DNA of 64,000 bases from Achromobacter pestifer (GCF_013267355.1 NZ_CP053985.1:1302001-1366000), one strand, 5' to 3'. Counted from the stretch's first letter, positions 15,513 through 24,309 are shown. Notes: a model not told the origin generated them from the letters alone. Translations and numbers: made by a program.

Positions 15513-15916
15513 GCCCGCCCCTTCCAGTCGCGCGGAATCTGGAAATGCGGGCCGTCGCGCATCTTCCAGTCCCCGCCCCACTCCACCGGCACGCCCAGCT
15601 CCGCGGCGCATTCCCTGACCACCGCGGCCAGATCAGCGAACGCCTGCCAGTTTTTCCAGGGAATGGCCTTGTCGATCAGGGGCGCCAGGTCGACGGCGTG
15701 GCCGAGCCCGTCCGCTTGCGGCAAGTGGTAGCTGGCCATGGTCTTGCTGGCACCCCGCGCGACGTACTCGCGCTGTTGCTCGACCGTGCGGACACCCTCC
15801 ACCACCGTGAAGTCCACCGCCGTGCGCTGGATGGCCAGCTTCACGATCTCGACCAGGTCAGGATGGACGCCCGCCAACCGCGTCAGGCTGCGCTGGGATA
15901 GTTGAAATCCGCTCAT
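15509..15916 (-). CDS. Phage endolysin, M15-family L-Ala-D-Glu peptidase
   Basis: 135 residues without a signal peptide. The zinc-peptidase signatures are SYHLPQADGLGHAVDL (SxHxxxxAxD-like, with a short insertion) at about residues 62-77 and GPHFQIP near residue 122, whose His is the third ligand. Overall it resembles the phage T5/CwlK-type endopeptidases that cut peptidoglycan stem peptides. It overlaps the holin by 4 nt upstream and Rz by 4 nt downstream, forming a tight lysis cassette. Confidence 0.9.
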   Translation of the reverse strand: MSGFQLSQRSLTRLAGVHPDLVEIVKLAIQRTAVDFTVVEGVRTVEQQREYVARGASKTMASYHLPQADGLGHAVDLAPLIDKAIPWKNWQAFADLAAVVRECAAELGVPVEWGGDWKMRDGPHFQIPRDWKGRA

Positions 15917-16203
15917 TTCGGATCACCTCCGAACTTGAAGGAAATCAGCCTGCGCGCCGCCAGCTCCAGGACCTGTTCACCCAGGATTCCCAGCGCCGCG
16001 CCAGCGCCTACCACCACCGGCATCGGAGCATCCGGGAACGGGATATAGATCAGAGCCGCCACGGTGGCCACCGCACTGCCCAAGATCGTGCGCCCAATCA
16101 CGACGCGCCACGATAGGCGCTCGGTGCTGGTCAATGCTCGCCCCACCGCGATGAGTGCGCCAATGCCGGCCAGCCATGCAAGGTTCTTTTCCCAATCATT
16201 CAT
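15913..16203 (-). CDS. Putative phage holin
   Basis: 96 residues with three probable membrane segments: about 8-24 (AWLAGIGALIAVGRAL), 37-55 (IGRTILGSAVATVAALIYI) and 62-80 (PVVVGAGAALGILGEQVLEL), and a short charged tail. Size, topology and position immediately before the endolysin (ATGA-type overlap) support a holin that times lysis by permeabilising the inner membrane. ATG at 16203; it begins right after the tailspike stop. Confidence 0.8.
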   Translation of the reverse strand: MNDWEKNLAWLAGIGALIAVGRALTSTERLSWRVVIGRTILGSAVATVAALIYIPFPDAPMPVVVGAGAALGILGEQVLELAARRLISFKFGGDPK

Positions 16204-16204
16204 A

Positions 16205-18487
16205 TCAAGTCCCAGTGAGCATTCGACGTTCTTGCCAATCGACGCCCAGCACGTTGGCCGTCCCATCCGTCATGCGCTGCCAGCCATCCATGATGTAGCG
16301 ATTGGGCGTCGTTCCCAGAATCGGCGCCGGATGAAGGTAAGTTGTGTCCCCAATCTTCCAGGTCGACTCCAAAGGCATAGCAGCGAACGTCAGCGCCTGG
16401 CGCCCAGTACGGCGGCCCGACACGATGGCATTCATCAGGATGTCGGTCTGAGAAGCGCGTAGACCGTTCCCTTCCATATGCAGCCGGCCGATATTCCCGG
16501 CGAGCGTGATGCCGTACTTGGGCGTGCTTCCCGGATACAGGTCGCTGCCCAGGCCGTTGTTGTCCGTCAGGAACAGCTCATAGATGAGACCACTGATTTC
16601 TATGCAAATGGTGTCGGTGGGCCGCGCCGTGGTCGGCTCCATATCCAAAAAGGCGTTGTTCCACGCGCTGAGGCCAAGAATGGACCCGGAGCCCTCGACG
16701 CCAACACCGATCCCGCGACTAAACCCACGGAATTCGTTGCCCCAGACATGCACGGGACCGATTGACCGCCCAGTCGTGGCAAGCAACACCATGCCCGTGT
16801 TATCGGTGCGATCCCGGCAGATCACTCTGTTTCCGTACACAGACACGCCGGTCAGGTTGCAGTCATGCATGACAAGGTCGAACGCGACACGTGGAATCCC
16901 AGATATGGCGATGGGTGCCGCCAGCATCTCAAAGTCGTTGTCGTAGATCGCCAGATCCGCGATCCCATCGTTCTGTACGGCCGTGCTCCAGGTTCCGACT
17001 GCCCGAAGCGAGATGAGCCCGCGATTGTTGTAGATGGAGATTCCACGGTGCTCGCCCTCTTCTCCCGCGCCAACCCAGGCGAACTGCAGATAGTTGCGTG
17101 CGAAGTTGTCGTGCACGCTGATGTTGGATCCGAAGCACTCCACGCAGGCAACCGGCCCGCCGCGACCCGTAGACGGCGTCGGGTGGTCGAAGAAATTGTG
17201 ATGGACCCTGGAGTCGTTGCTGAACCCATAGATCGATGAGTGGTCGGACGAGTCGATGCCGTTGTTGTAGAAGCGGTTGAACGCGATTTCGTTGTTCGAA
17301 CCCTTCACACCCGGATGGCCGTAGCGCTGACCCAAAGCTAGACCGGTCACACCAGGGATGTTGATGAACTCGTTAAACATGATTCGGGAGTTATTGACGC
17401 GCGCGTCCGTACCCGTGGTCGTCACGCTGCCCGATACCATCAGCGGCGCGGTATTGAACGCGGCATAGACCCCGGAGCCGCGGTCCGGGCTGATCTTGTT
17501 GTTTTGCCCATTGAGGTCGAACGTGATGCCCTGGATCTCGATGTGATCGAGGACCTGGTTCGACGCCATCAGGTTGAAAAACTTCGGGCTGGCGTCGGTG
17601 CTCTGGTTGTCCAGCAGCTTGAAAACCGTCGCGCCGGCGCCCTGGCCGCGGATCTTCACGCCGGTCTTGTAGATCAGGGCGCAATATGTCTGTGCTTGCG
17701 CCTCCAGGTCAATGCGCTGCGTCAGCGCGAAACCGTAGGTCCTCGCGGACGCCACCAGTGGGATGCGGGTTGCGCTGGACCACTCGTAGGCAGCCTGAAC
17801 CCGCGCGGAATCATCGGCCACGCCATTGCCGCGCGCGCCGAAATCATCGATCGACACCCAGCCGGGATGATTCAACTTGTAGCGGTGTCCGAACTCGCTA
17901 ACAAGGACCGCCCCACCATTGTCCGCGCTCGTGCTGTCGTCAGGATCGTAGACATAGAAGGCTGGCCCCTTGTCCCGGCGGGCATAGTAGCCGGCCGCAA
18001 CAACATACGGGTTCTTCGTGCCGCGCTGTTTTCGAACGTCGGCGACAGTGTCCACGACGCGGTTTGCGCCGCCAACGAGGGCGGTTCCAAGGTCGGTGTC
18101 GACCGCGTTGGCGATGTCCTGCCGCAGGACCGCATCCCCGACGCTAACAAACTTGTCCGCCTCGTCAGCCCAAACACCCGTTGTCGTGTATGGAAGCGTT
18201 AGGCCAGCGCTTGCCCGGTAGAGTTCTCCATCTTTGGCGAAAATCTGGTTGAGTGCGGTGATGGTCAAACCGGCCGCGTAGTCACCAAGAAGAACATATC
18301 CGGAGTCCAGAAGAAACTGCTGAAACTCCGCTTGAATGTCACTGATAACCTTGGCCCAGTTGGGCTTTTGTCCGCCGATACGAGTCTGAATCAACGACGG
18401 AATGTCATCATTGATATATCGCTCAAGATCTTGCGCATCCTCAGACGCGTTACGAAGTTGCTGCAGCGAGATAGGTTCGATTGCCAT
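16205..18487 (-). CDS. Phage tailspike with right-handed beta-helix (pectate-lyase-like) domain
   Basis: About 760 residues. The N-terminal 130 residues, with YVLLGDYAAGLTITALNQIF, look like a virion-attachment domain of tailspikes. A linker with WVSIDDFGARGNGVADDSA (about residue 200) marks the start of a pectate-lyase-like helix. Repeated short strands follow (NNEIAFNRFYNNGIDSSDHS, NISVHDNFARNY, ISIYNNRG, LAIYDNDFE). It probably binds or degrades host surface polysaccharide. Two ATGs, 18499 and 18487, are close; no good Shine-Dalgarno precedes either, and the upstream side is a terminator hairpin ending about 12 nt before. A 3-nt spacing separates it from the holin region. Confidence 0.85.
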   Translation of the reverse strand: MAIEPISLQQLRNASEDAQDLERYINDDIPSLIQTRIGGQKPNWAKVISDIQAEFQQFLLDSGYVLLGDYAAGLTITALNQIFAKDGELYRASAGLTLPYTTTGVWADEADKFVSVGDAVLRQDIANAVDTDLGTALVGGANRVVDTVADVRKQRGTKNPYVVAAGYYARRDKGPAFYVYDPDDSTSADNGGAVLVSEFGHRYKLNHPGWVSIDDFGARGNGVADDSARVQAAYEWSSATRIPLVASARTYGFALTQRIDLEAQAQTYCALIYKTGVKIRGQGAGATVFKLLDNQSTDASPKFFNLMASNQVLDHIEIQGITFDLNGQNNKISPDRGSGVYAAFNTAPLMVSGSVTTTGTDARVNNSRIMFNEFINIPGVTGLALGQRYGHPGVKGSNNEIAFNRFYNNGIDSSDHSSIYGFSNDSRVHHNFFDHPTPSTGRGGPVACVECFGSNISVHDNFARNYLQFAWVGAGEEGEHRGISIYNNRGLISLRAVGTWSTAVQNDGIADLAIYDNDFEMLAAPIAISGIPRVAFDLVMHDCNLTGVSVYGNRVICRDRTDNTGMVLLATTGRSIGPVHVWGNEFRGFSRGIGVGVEGSGSILGLSAWNNAFLDMEPTTARPTDTICIEISGLIYELFLTDNNGLGSDLYPGSTPKYGITLAGNIGRLHMEGNGLRASQTDILMNAIVSGRRTGRQALTFAAMPLESTWKIGDTTYLHPAPILGTTPNRYIMDGWQRMTDGTANVLGVDWQERRMLTGT

Positions 18488-18499
18488 GGGAGCGCCCAT

Positions 18500-18525
18500 A
18501 AAAAAACCCCGCCGAAGCGGGGTTT
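18500..18525 (-). terminator. Rho-independent terminator after the J gene
   Basis: On the minus strand, AAACCCCGC and GCGGGGTTT pair over 9 bp around a 4-nt TTCG loop and are followed by seven T. It lies between the J gene stop and the tailspike start, so the spike and lysis genes need read-through, antitermination or another promoter. Confidence 0.85.
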
Positions 18526-18543
18526 AGTTGCATAGAAGTTCTG

Positions 18544-21378
18544 TTACGCGAAATCCAGATCGTTCTGGTAATACCGCGCGTCATAGTTAATGGCTGTCAA
18601 TGGAATCGTTCCATCATCATTCGGCACACCTTTCTCTGTTATGAGAAACGGCTGGGCTTGCCGCGGGCTATCGCCTTTGCCAAGAATGTAGGCCGTGGGG
18701 TTGTATCCGACACCTCGAAGGACAATTGGGGTCCGTGGCGCATGCGCCAATAGAGCAAGTCTGGCGCTCCCACCACTCTGCACCGCGATAGATTCAACCT
18801 GGCCGTCTGTGTTCTGTAGAAAGATCCGGAACGGACCAGGCCCATTCCAGTCGACCGGCTGCGACAACTCGACCAGCAACGGATTGCTGGTGTCGACGGA
18901 GACAATGTCTCCGTCTTGGCTGCCAGCCCTGGTGTTGTCGGCGCACAAAATTCGCTCACTAATCGTGAGAAGGTTGGCCTCTGGAAGCGCATCAAACTCG
19001 GTCAGGACGTCCTGGTACTGCAGTTTATTCCACTCCCGGTATGCGTGGATCTTTGCCTGCGCTTCAATCCGGACTCCAACCGACTCAATCCTCTTCGGGT
19101 TCACCGCCGATCTGTCCGGCGGGAGATAGATAGTCTCAGCGGCATCGTTCGCCGGGTTGATCCATTGGTACTCAATCCCATCGTTCTCGACTGGGCTCCC
19201 CTCGGTGCGTTGTTCAGAGCCAGGCAGCTTGTTTCGATGGTTGAAGAGAATCGCCGAATTCTCATTCTCGCGTTCGAAGAAAAGCCGGATCACGCTACCA
19301 CGCCGGTATGCGCGGCAAAAGACCGCCTCGGCGATCATAGAAACAGTCTCTTCAAACGACAAATTATCGCTATCTATGGTGTAGTTGAACTGCGCAACAT
19401 CTACGCCGAAGTAGGCAACTATATCTGCCTCTACCTGGTAGAAATTGTCAAAATCAATCTCTCTCTTGGGGCGGTTACCTATTTGCGGGTCTAGACAAAC
19501 AGCCGAAAGAATATCGGCGACGCTCCGGGTGGCGAAGAGATCTGTTGTAAATGTTGATCCTTGAATTCGTCGTGGAAGCCTGCGCGTCACAAGAGCATTA
19601 AGCTTCCTTTCTTTGATCGCCAGCGCCCCATCAGTGGCGAACATAACCGCATGCACAGTCGTCACGTCACCAAAATCTTCCTGAGCGACGGAGCTGCATG
19701 CATACAAATCACGCCACTTGATCTCGTCGACCACAGACCCTTCGAAATCTGTATCCGAGTCTGTGATGCGACGTGCACGGAAGCGCCATCGCGTACTCAA
19801 ATCTCCAGCCAGGCCGACGTCAAGCGTATCTGCGCGAGTCGAGCGTGACACTGCGGAACCAACGATCGTGCGCTCAAAGTCCAATACTGGTCCCGTGGGA
19901 TCGCCGCTCTCGTCAAGGCGCTGACCTTCGAAACGATAGACAACATCACGCCGGTATTGCTGGCGTCCGTTATCCTTGTACAGACCGTTTAGCGCGACAA
20001 CGTTAGCGATGATCCTGGTGATTGGCTGGATGGCTTCAACCGCGAACCAACCGGACCATCGTTCCCCTGTCGTGGTCAGTGTTGGCGTCAAGACTGACGA
20101 TTGCCCCCCAAAACTTGTCTCCATCACAGTCCAGTCGGGGTTGACCAAGGCCGGATTGTTCAGGGTCAACAAACTGGAAGTGACCGTTGTCACCACATAC
20201 TGCCCAGACAGATCGAATTGAACCGTATCTGACGGCCTAGTCAGTGTCGGGCTACCCGTCACAGGATTCGGAGCAATCTTGAACGCCCCCCACGCGGATG
20301 AATTCAGCGAGACATCTAAGCGCAGACGAGTGACGCCTGGCACAGGTACGTAGTTAACACTGACTACGCCATAGATCGCGGTAACGTTACTGCTTGCTGT
20401 GTAGGGTTCATCAGCATCACCGCCTGTGTGATCGGTCCAAGTCACATATCCGTTTGATACGGTGACAATTTGACCTGCCGACCAATTGGCCGTGTGATCC
20501 CCAGAAAAGTCGATCTCTCCCCAAGTTGGCGCCGCGGAATTCTCCGAACGAAACGTCGCGCCCCCTGCGGGAGTGAAAGAGTATGTACCCTGCGTTTGAA
20601 CGGCATTCTGGATCTGAACGTTATCACCTGGGATGAACAGATCGGCAAAGTCAATGTCCGGATCTTGGGAGATAACCTGATTCGGCGACTTGAAGATCAT
20701 TCCTCGCCGAACTACGCTTCCAAAGTCTTGAGGTTGCAGCACTTGCCCGTTCACGCTGTTGACGCGCTTCGCCGTGATGACAGGCAAGCCTATGACGTTC
20801 CCAATGCGTAGTTGCGGTGCATCTCCGCTGTTGGGCGATGTAAACGGAGCATACACTTCGACGGATGCTCCGGCTATCTCAGACACCATCGTCGTGTCAT
20901 CGCGGACATCATGAACGTCGTATGCGCCGCGCCCGATGCACATGAACGCGACCTCTTTCTCCACATGGTTCTCAAATATTTTGTAGGGAGGCGAAAGGAG
21001 ATCGGGCGTCGAGCGAACTTGCCCATATATGTCGGGCACCCTGCCATTCACTCGGACGCTATTGACGCGCTCGGAGAGGCCATTGTTCGGTGATTCTTGC
21101 TGCACATTCCGAGCTGTCGCATTCGGCGGTTCTTTGGCGAAGATCGATGTCAGAATCATCGACGCAGTCGACGTCGCAAGCGCCACTGCCAGCGCGGTCC
21201 AGAACCCAACCTCACCCGGACTGACTTCGACCACAAACGGGCCTGGAAGAGCCCGAAGCGCGAGTACATCCTCTTGAGATTTAGGCGCGACATTGGTCCC
21301 TGTCGCCATGTCGGTAATCTGTGCAGCGGAGACAGGGAGTACCCCAGCGCATACGTCGCCCTTGACGCTTGCCGCCAT
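18544..21378 (-). CDS. Phage tail-tip / host-specificity protein J family, probably 5'-truncated
   Basis: 944 residues from the ATG at 21378, which has AGGAAG just upstream. A hydrophobic segment at about residues 60-85 (VGFWTALAVALATSTASMIL) is followed by RVNSVRVNGRVPDIYGQVRS, the typical opening of the TipJ/gp J conserved region (as in lambda J). Later parts such as SVADILSAVCLDPQIGNRP and SFEETVSMIAEAVFCRAYRR correspond to the J central domain, and IFLQNTDGQVESIAVQSGG to the domain before the C-terminus. J forms the tail tip that contacts the receptor. The frame stays open upstream of the ATG but there runs antisense to a plus-strand phage gene, so the original N-terminus was probably lost at a deletion junction. 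Confidence 0.82.
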   Translation of the reverse strand: MAASVKGDVCAGVLPVSAAQITDMATGTNVAPKSQEDVLALRALPGPFVVEVSPGEVGFWTALAVALATSTASMILTSIFAKEPPNATARNVQQESPNNGLSERVNSVRVNGRVPDIYGQVRSTPDLLSPPYKIFENHVEKEVAFMCIGRGAYDVHDVRDDTTMVSEIAGASVEVYAPFTSPNSGDAPQLRIGNVIGLPVITAKRVNSVNGQVLQPQDFGSVVRRGMIFKSPNQVISQDPDIDFADLFIPGDNVQIQNAVQTQGTYSFTPAGGATFRSENSAAPTWGEIDFSGDHTANWSAGQIVTVSNGYVTWTDHTGGDADEPYTASSNVTAIYGVVSVNYVPVPGVTRLRLDVSLNSSAWGAFKIAPNPVTGSPTLTRPSDTVQFDLSGQYVVTTVTSSLLTLNNPALVNPDWTVMETSFGGQSSVLTPTLTTTGERWSGWFAVEAIQPITRIIANVVALNGLYKDNGRQQYRRDVVYRFEGQRLDESGDPTGPVLDFERTIVGSAVSRSTRADTLDVGLAGDLSTRWRFRARRITDSDTDFEGSVVDEIKWRDLYACSSVAQEDFGDVTTVHAVMFATDGALAIKERKLNALVTRRLPRRIQGSTFTTDLFATRSVADILSAVCLDPQIGNRPKREIDFDNFYQVEADIVAYFGVDVAQFNYTIDSDNLSFEETVSMIAEAVFCRAYRRGSVIRLFFERENENSAILFNHRNKLPGSEQRTEGSPVENDGIEYQWINPANDAAETIYLPPDRSAVNPKRIESVGVRIEAQAKIHAYREWNKLQYQDVLTEFDALPEANLLTISERILCADNTRAGSQDGDIVSVDTSNPLLVELSQPVDWNGPGPFRIFLQNTDGQVESIAVQSGGSARLALLAHAPRTPIVLRGVGYNPTAYILGKGDSPRQAQPFLITEKGVPNDDGTIPLTAINYDARYYQNDLDFA

Positions 21379-22011
21379 CACTTCCTGATTTGGTTGCCGT
21401 CGTGGCTTCTTCGTCCCTACCGCGAAGCCCATAAATCGAGCCACGGTAGTTACGAGGAATATCACCAGCGCAAATTTGGCCTGTCCTATTCCGAAAATTA
21501 CGTGCACGTCTATTACGGCGCGCAGACGTGGGCATCCAACACGTCGCGGTCGTGGTGCAAGGAGCTGCCATGGCTTGCCCATCGATTCGTTCGTTTCGCG
21601 CTATACGACTTGGAAGGGGAGCCTTTCGCCACGTTCACCGGCAATCGAAGCTGGGACGAACAGCGAAAGGCTCAAGAGGCATGCCCCTCTGTCGATTTCG
21701 AGATCGAGGATTACGACGGCGAGCGGATCATCGTCACTACCAAGATTCAGGAACGAGAGTGGAAGCGCGGAACCGGTTGGTTCAAGTGGCTTTCCCTGCT
21801 CTACCGGCCCACGATTCACCGCTCGCTTGACTTGAGCTTCGGCGCAGAGCTGGGGCCTGAAAAAGGCTCATGGAAAGGCGGCACCACCGGTCACAGCATC
21901 GAAATGGAACCGGGCGAGCTGCACGAAGCCGCCATGCGCCGCTACTGCGAAAAGAAACACCGCTCCAAGAGCGGGCCTTTCCGGATCAAATTTGTTGGAG
22001 CCACGACATGA
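21379..22011 (+). CDS. Conserved phage protein of unknown function, 5' end missing
   Basis: About 210 residues beginning HFLIWLPSWLLRPYREAHKS. Visible patterns are aromatic strands (YSENYVHVYYGAQTW, HRFVRFALYDLEGEPF), an acidic DYDGERIIV segment, GPEKGSWKGGTTGHS, and GELHEAAMRRYCEKKHRS near the end. I recognise this pattern from conserved hypothetical proteins of beta-proteobacterial phages but know no function. There is no ATG or GTG in frame near the beginning; TTG at 21394 and CTG at 21385 are the only candidates. The 5' end overlaps the start of the opposing J gene, consistent with a deletion that removed the real start. The stop overlaps the next gene by 4 nt. Confidence 0.6.
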   Translation, partial: HFLIWLPSWLLRPYREAHKSSHGSYEEYHQRKFGLSYSENYVHVYYGAQTWASNTSRSWCKELPWLAHRFVRFALYDLEGEPFATFTGNRSWDEQRKAQEACPSVDFEIEDYDGERIIVTTKIQEREWKRGTGWFKWLSLLYRPTIHRSLDLSFGAELGPEKGSWKGGTTGHSIEMEPGELHEAAMRRYCEKKHRSKSGPFRIKFVGATT

Positions 22012-22337
22012 CTGAGAACAACGCCGCCCAGCCTGGGCTGACGGATGACGAAATTCGTGTAGAGATCCATAACACAATTGGGTTCGCCTTCGACCCGGGC
22101 GAGACTCAAGAAGTAAATGCGGCCGATTTGATGAACGTGGCCCGCGCCCTGCTGTCCAAGCTGCGCGCCCCTGTAGCCGATGAGCGGGCGGCGTTTGAGT
22201 ATGGCGCCCCGGCGGATGTGGCTCAACGCATTGAGCAGTATCTCGCCCAGGATGGCCGGATGAATTCGGCCACGCAGTTGCTGTACGAAGCCATGAAGGC
22301 GCTGCGGGCCTCCCAAGGGGATCGAAATGACGGATAA
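22008..22337 (+). CDS. Hypothetical phage early protein
   Basis: 109 residues from the ATG at 22008, with GGAG 8 nt upstream and ATGA overlap with the previous gene. Sequence features: acidic N-terminus (NNAAQPGLTDDEIRVEI), then AADLMNVARALLSKLR, one copy of the APVADERA linker element at about residues 53-60, and a helical C-terminus (MNSATQLLYEAMKALRAS). No signal peptide or membrane segment. Function unknown. It is part of a translationally coupled chain of six to eight small genes. Confidence 0.65.
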   Translation: MTENNAAQPGLTDDEIRVEIHNTIGFAFDPGETQEVNAADLMNVARALLSKLRAPVADERAAFEYGAPADVAQRIEQYLAQDGRMNSATQLLYEAMKALRASQGDRNDG

Positions 22338-22730
22338 AGCAGAATTTGAAAGGCTGCTGGACGTGTACGGGTTCCGTTGCGAACGCTTCGGACAAGACCT
22401 ATCCACCCACGCCCGCGCCCAAGTGGTGTCGACTTTCGCCGCCCTGGCAAGCGCCCCTGTAGCAGATGAAAGGCCCCTAGGCGCGATTATCAATGGCCGC
22501 ACGCTGGCCGAGCGCTTGGAGGCATACCCATTTGAAAGCGAGGGGGGTAATCTGCGCTTGTGCTCGGATTGGGTGGAGTTTCGCCGCTGCTTCGAGTACC
22601 TGGCAGAGTGGGCAAGCGCCCCTGTAGCCGACCCCGCACCCGAATACGCTTACGGCGACGACGGCAGAACCGTAACCATGACGAACGCGGCTCGCGCGCC
22701 CTGTTATCGGGCAAGCGCCCCTGTAGCCGG
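22165..22730 (+). repeat. Four dispersed copies of an in-frame linker repeat
   Basis: The sequence GCGCCCCTGTAGC followed by CGA or close variants occurs at 22165-22180, 22446-22469, 22611-22631 and 22710-22730. The last three share the longer GGCAAGCGCCCCTGTAGC. All encode (A/S)APVA(D/G) in the frame of the host gene, and spacing of the last three is a multiple of three (165 and 99 bp). Confidence 0.8.
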
Positions 22731-23289
22731 GGAGGCGAAGCCAGTGGCGTGGTTCATAGACTGGCCTGAAGAGCCCGAGCTGGGCCATTACATTGCAGAG
22801 TCGCCAGCCGACAGTGGACGGAACCGCCCGTTGGTCTTCGCGGATGCCTCGCCACAGCAACGCACACCTGTTTCCGAAGAACCAGTGTATGCGTATCGCC
22901 GAAAGGGCCTGGACGATTTTGTGACTTGTACCCGCGAGCGATTCGACGAACTAAGCGCCAAGCCACGTCTGTTTGAAACCCGCATCTTCTATGCCGCGCC
23001 CCAGGCCAGCGAGGCGGAACTCAAGGAGGCCGCGGCTATGGCCCGCAGCTTTGGCGCGCCGGACATGGCTGATGCGCTTGAGGGGCGGGCCAGCGAGGCG
23101 GATGCTTTGATAGACGCCTTGGGCCAGTGCCGCGATGCGTTCCCCATCCCGGACATCGTAGGCTCAAAGCTTGATTTTCTTTGGCAGGAAGCCATGAGCG
23201 ATCCGTCAGCGGTCCCGGCGTACATCAAGGCCCGCGCCGCCCTGTCCGCGCAACCGGGAGCGCAGAAGGAGCAGAGCGATGCGAACTGA
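22327..23289 (+). CDS. Hypothetical phage early protein built from repeated linker cassettes
   Basis: 320 residues. Three copies of a short linker, ASAPVADE/ASAPVADP/ASAPVAGE, occur at about residues 42, 97 and 130 and separate unrelated modules: an N-terminal helical part, a LAERLEAYPFESEGGNLRLC module, and a WFIDWPEEPELGHYIAE-type module. A later region (EPVYAYRRKGLDDFVTCTRE) resembles the small DUF551-like/phage early modules, and the C-terminal 80 residues are helical. It overlaps both neighbours by 11 nt. Function unknown; the modular structure suggests assembly by recombination at the linker DNA. Confidence 0.65.
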   Translation: MTDKAEFERLLDVYGFRCERFGQDLSTHARAQVVSTFAALASAPVADERPLGAIINGRTLAERLEAYPFESEGGNLRLCSDWVEFRRCFEYLAEWASAPVADPAPEYAYGDDGRTVTMTNAARAPCYRASAPVAGEAKPVAWFIDWPEEPELGHYIAESPADSGRNRPLVFADASPQQRTPVSEEPVYAYRRKGLDDFVTCTRERFDELSAKPRLFETRIFYAAPQASEAELKEAAAMARSFGAPDMADALEGRASEADALIDALGQCRDAFPIPDIVGSKLDFLWQEAMSDPSAVPAYIKARAALSAQPGAQKEQSDAN

Positions 23290-23683
23290 CCGCGAATTGC
23301 TGGAGCTGGCGGCGCGAGCGAATTGGGCGCAGGAGGTGGCTGACGATGAGATCTCTTTGCGGTACTGCGAGATAAACGACGGCATCCTGTACCTGCACGC
23401 TGACAACCAGGATCACAACGGACGCGATCGCGAGTTCGTGTGGAACCCGCTCACCGACGACGGCGATGCGCTGCGGCTGGCGGTGAAGCTATCGCTTCGG
23501 GTAGAGGCCCGGCCTGATGGTCACATCTACGTGTGGAGCGGCGAATACTTGATATGGCGCGACTTCGCGTTTAACGAGCATGTCGACCATGAGAGAGAAG
23601 CCGCGATGCGCCGCGCGATCGTGAACACGGCCGCTGAAATCGGTGCCCACCCCAAGCAGCACAACGACGGAGGCGCGGAATGA
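23279..23683 (+). CDS. Hypothetical phage early protein (DUF2591-like context)
   Basis: 134 residues beginning MRTDRELLELAARANWAQEV. The central part is rich in aromatic and acidic residues (LRYCEINDGILYLHADNQD, REFVWNPLTDDGDALRLAVK), a pattern common in phage early proteins with the WNPLTDDGDALRLAV motif. It ends in a polar tail. Overlaps the previous gene by 11 nt and the next by 4 nt. The WNPLxDDGDALRLA pattern is widespread in phage accessory genes, but I cannot give a function. Confidence 0.7.
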   Translation: MRTDRELLELAARANWAQEVADDEISLRYCEINDGILYLHADNQDHNGRDREFVWNPLTDDGDALRLAVKLSLRVEARPDGHIYVWSGEYLIWRDFAFNEHVDHEREAAMRRAIVNTAAEIGAHPKQHNDGGAE

Positions 23684-24132
23684 GTGAGCCAATCGTCCCG
23701 ATGGACTACGTGTACGGCATGAAGGTGGTCAACATCGGCGATCTGCGAGTGGCGCGCGGCAAATCGCAGCGCGCCCCATCCACCTGCAAGCACGTCCGCC
23801 TGGCCTTCGATACAGACGAGCGCCGCGTCTACTGCCAGGACTGCGAGCAGGATGTGGAGCCGTTCGACGCATTCTTGCAGCTGGTGGAGCGCCACCACCA
23901 CCTAGACGCCAAGGCCGAGCGGCTGCGCGAGGACGCCGCGCATACCGTCATCAGCCGCGCGGCAAAGCGCATGGATGCAGCCTGGCGCAGCAAGACCATG
24001 GCCCCACTCTGCCCGCACTGCACGAAGGCGATCATGCCCGAGGACGTCGTGAACGGCGTGGGCATGACCAGTAAGGAATGGGAGGTGCGCCGGCGCGCCG
24101 CCCGCGCCACCACCGACAACAAGGAGCAGTAA
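23680..24132 (+). CDS. Hypothetical phage protein with two Cys pairs (probable zinc site)
   Basis: 150 residues. CKHVRLAFDTDERRVYCQDC at about residues 36-55 looks like a treble-clef/ribbon zinc site, and LCPHCTKAI near residue 110 gives a second Cys pair. The middle is a charged helix (QLVERHHHLDAKAERLREDA). It starts at an ATGA overlap with the previous gene and ends directly at the next ATG. The cysteine pattern suggests a DNA- or RNA-binding accessory protein, which is inference only. Confidence 0.68.
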   Translation: MSEPIVPMDYVYGMKVVNIGDLRVARGKSQRAPSTCKHVRLAFDTDERRVYCQDCEQDVEPFDAFLQLVERHHHLDAKAERLREDAAHTVISRAAKRMDAAWRSKTMAPLCPHCTKAIMPEDVVNGVGMTSKEWEVRRRAARATTDNKEQ

Positions 24133-24252
24133 ATGGGATGGCCTGATGCAATCGTTACGTGCGTTGGCATTGCGACCGCTGGCGCAATCGCATGGAAATT
24201 CCTGGACGCACTTTTCGGGCCTAAGACTTTAGACGATGAGGAGGAGCAATAA
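24133..24252 (+). CDS. Small membrane protein, 39 aa
   Basis: A 39-residue frame that starts directly after the previous stop codon. It has one probable membrane helix (AIVTCVGIATAGAIAWKFL) followed by an acidic end (KTLDDEEEQ). AAGGAGCAGTAA lies just before the ATG, a good ribosome site inside the preceding gene. Tight packing in the coupled chain supports that it is translated. Function unknown. Confidence 0.55.
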   Translation: MGWPDAIVTCVGIATAGAIAWKFLDALFGPKTLDDEEEQ

Positions 24253-24309
24253 ATGGCACATGCAGCCCAACACCAAGCACCGGCCGCGGCGCCGAAGGGG
24301 GAGTCATGA
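24253..24309 (+). CDS. Very short coupled ORF, 18 aa
   Basis: It begins immediately after the stop of the 39-aa gene (GGAGCAATAAATG supplies a ribosome site) and ends in an ATGA overlap with the excisionase-like gene. The peptide is Ala/His/Gln rich (MAHAAQHQAPAAAPKGES). It may act as a coupling leader rather than as a functional protein. Confidence 0.35.
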   Translation: MAHAAQHQAPAAAPKGES

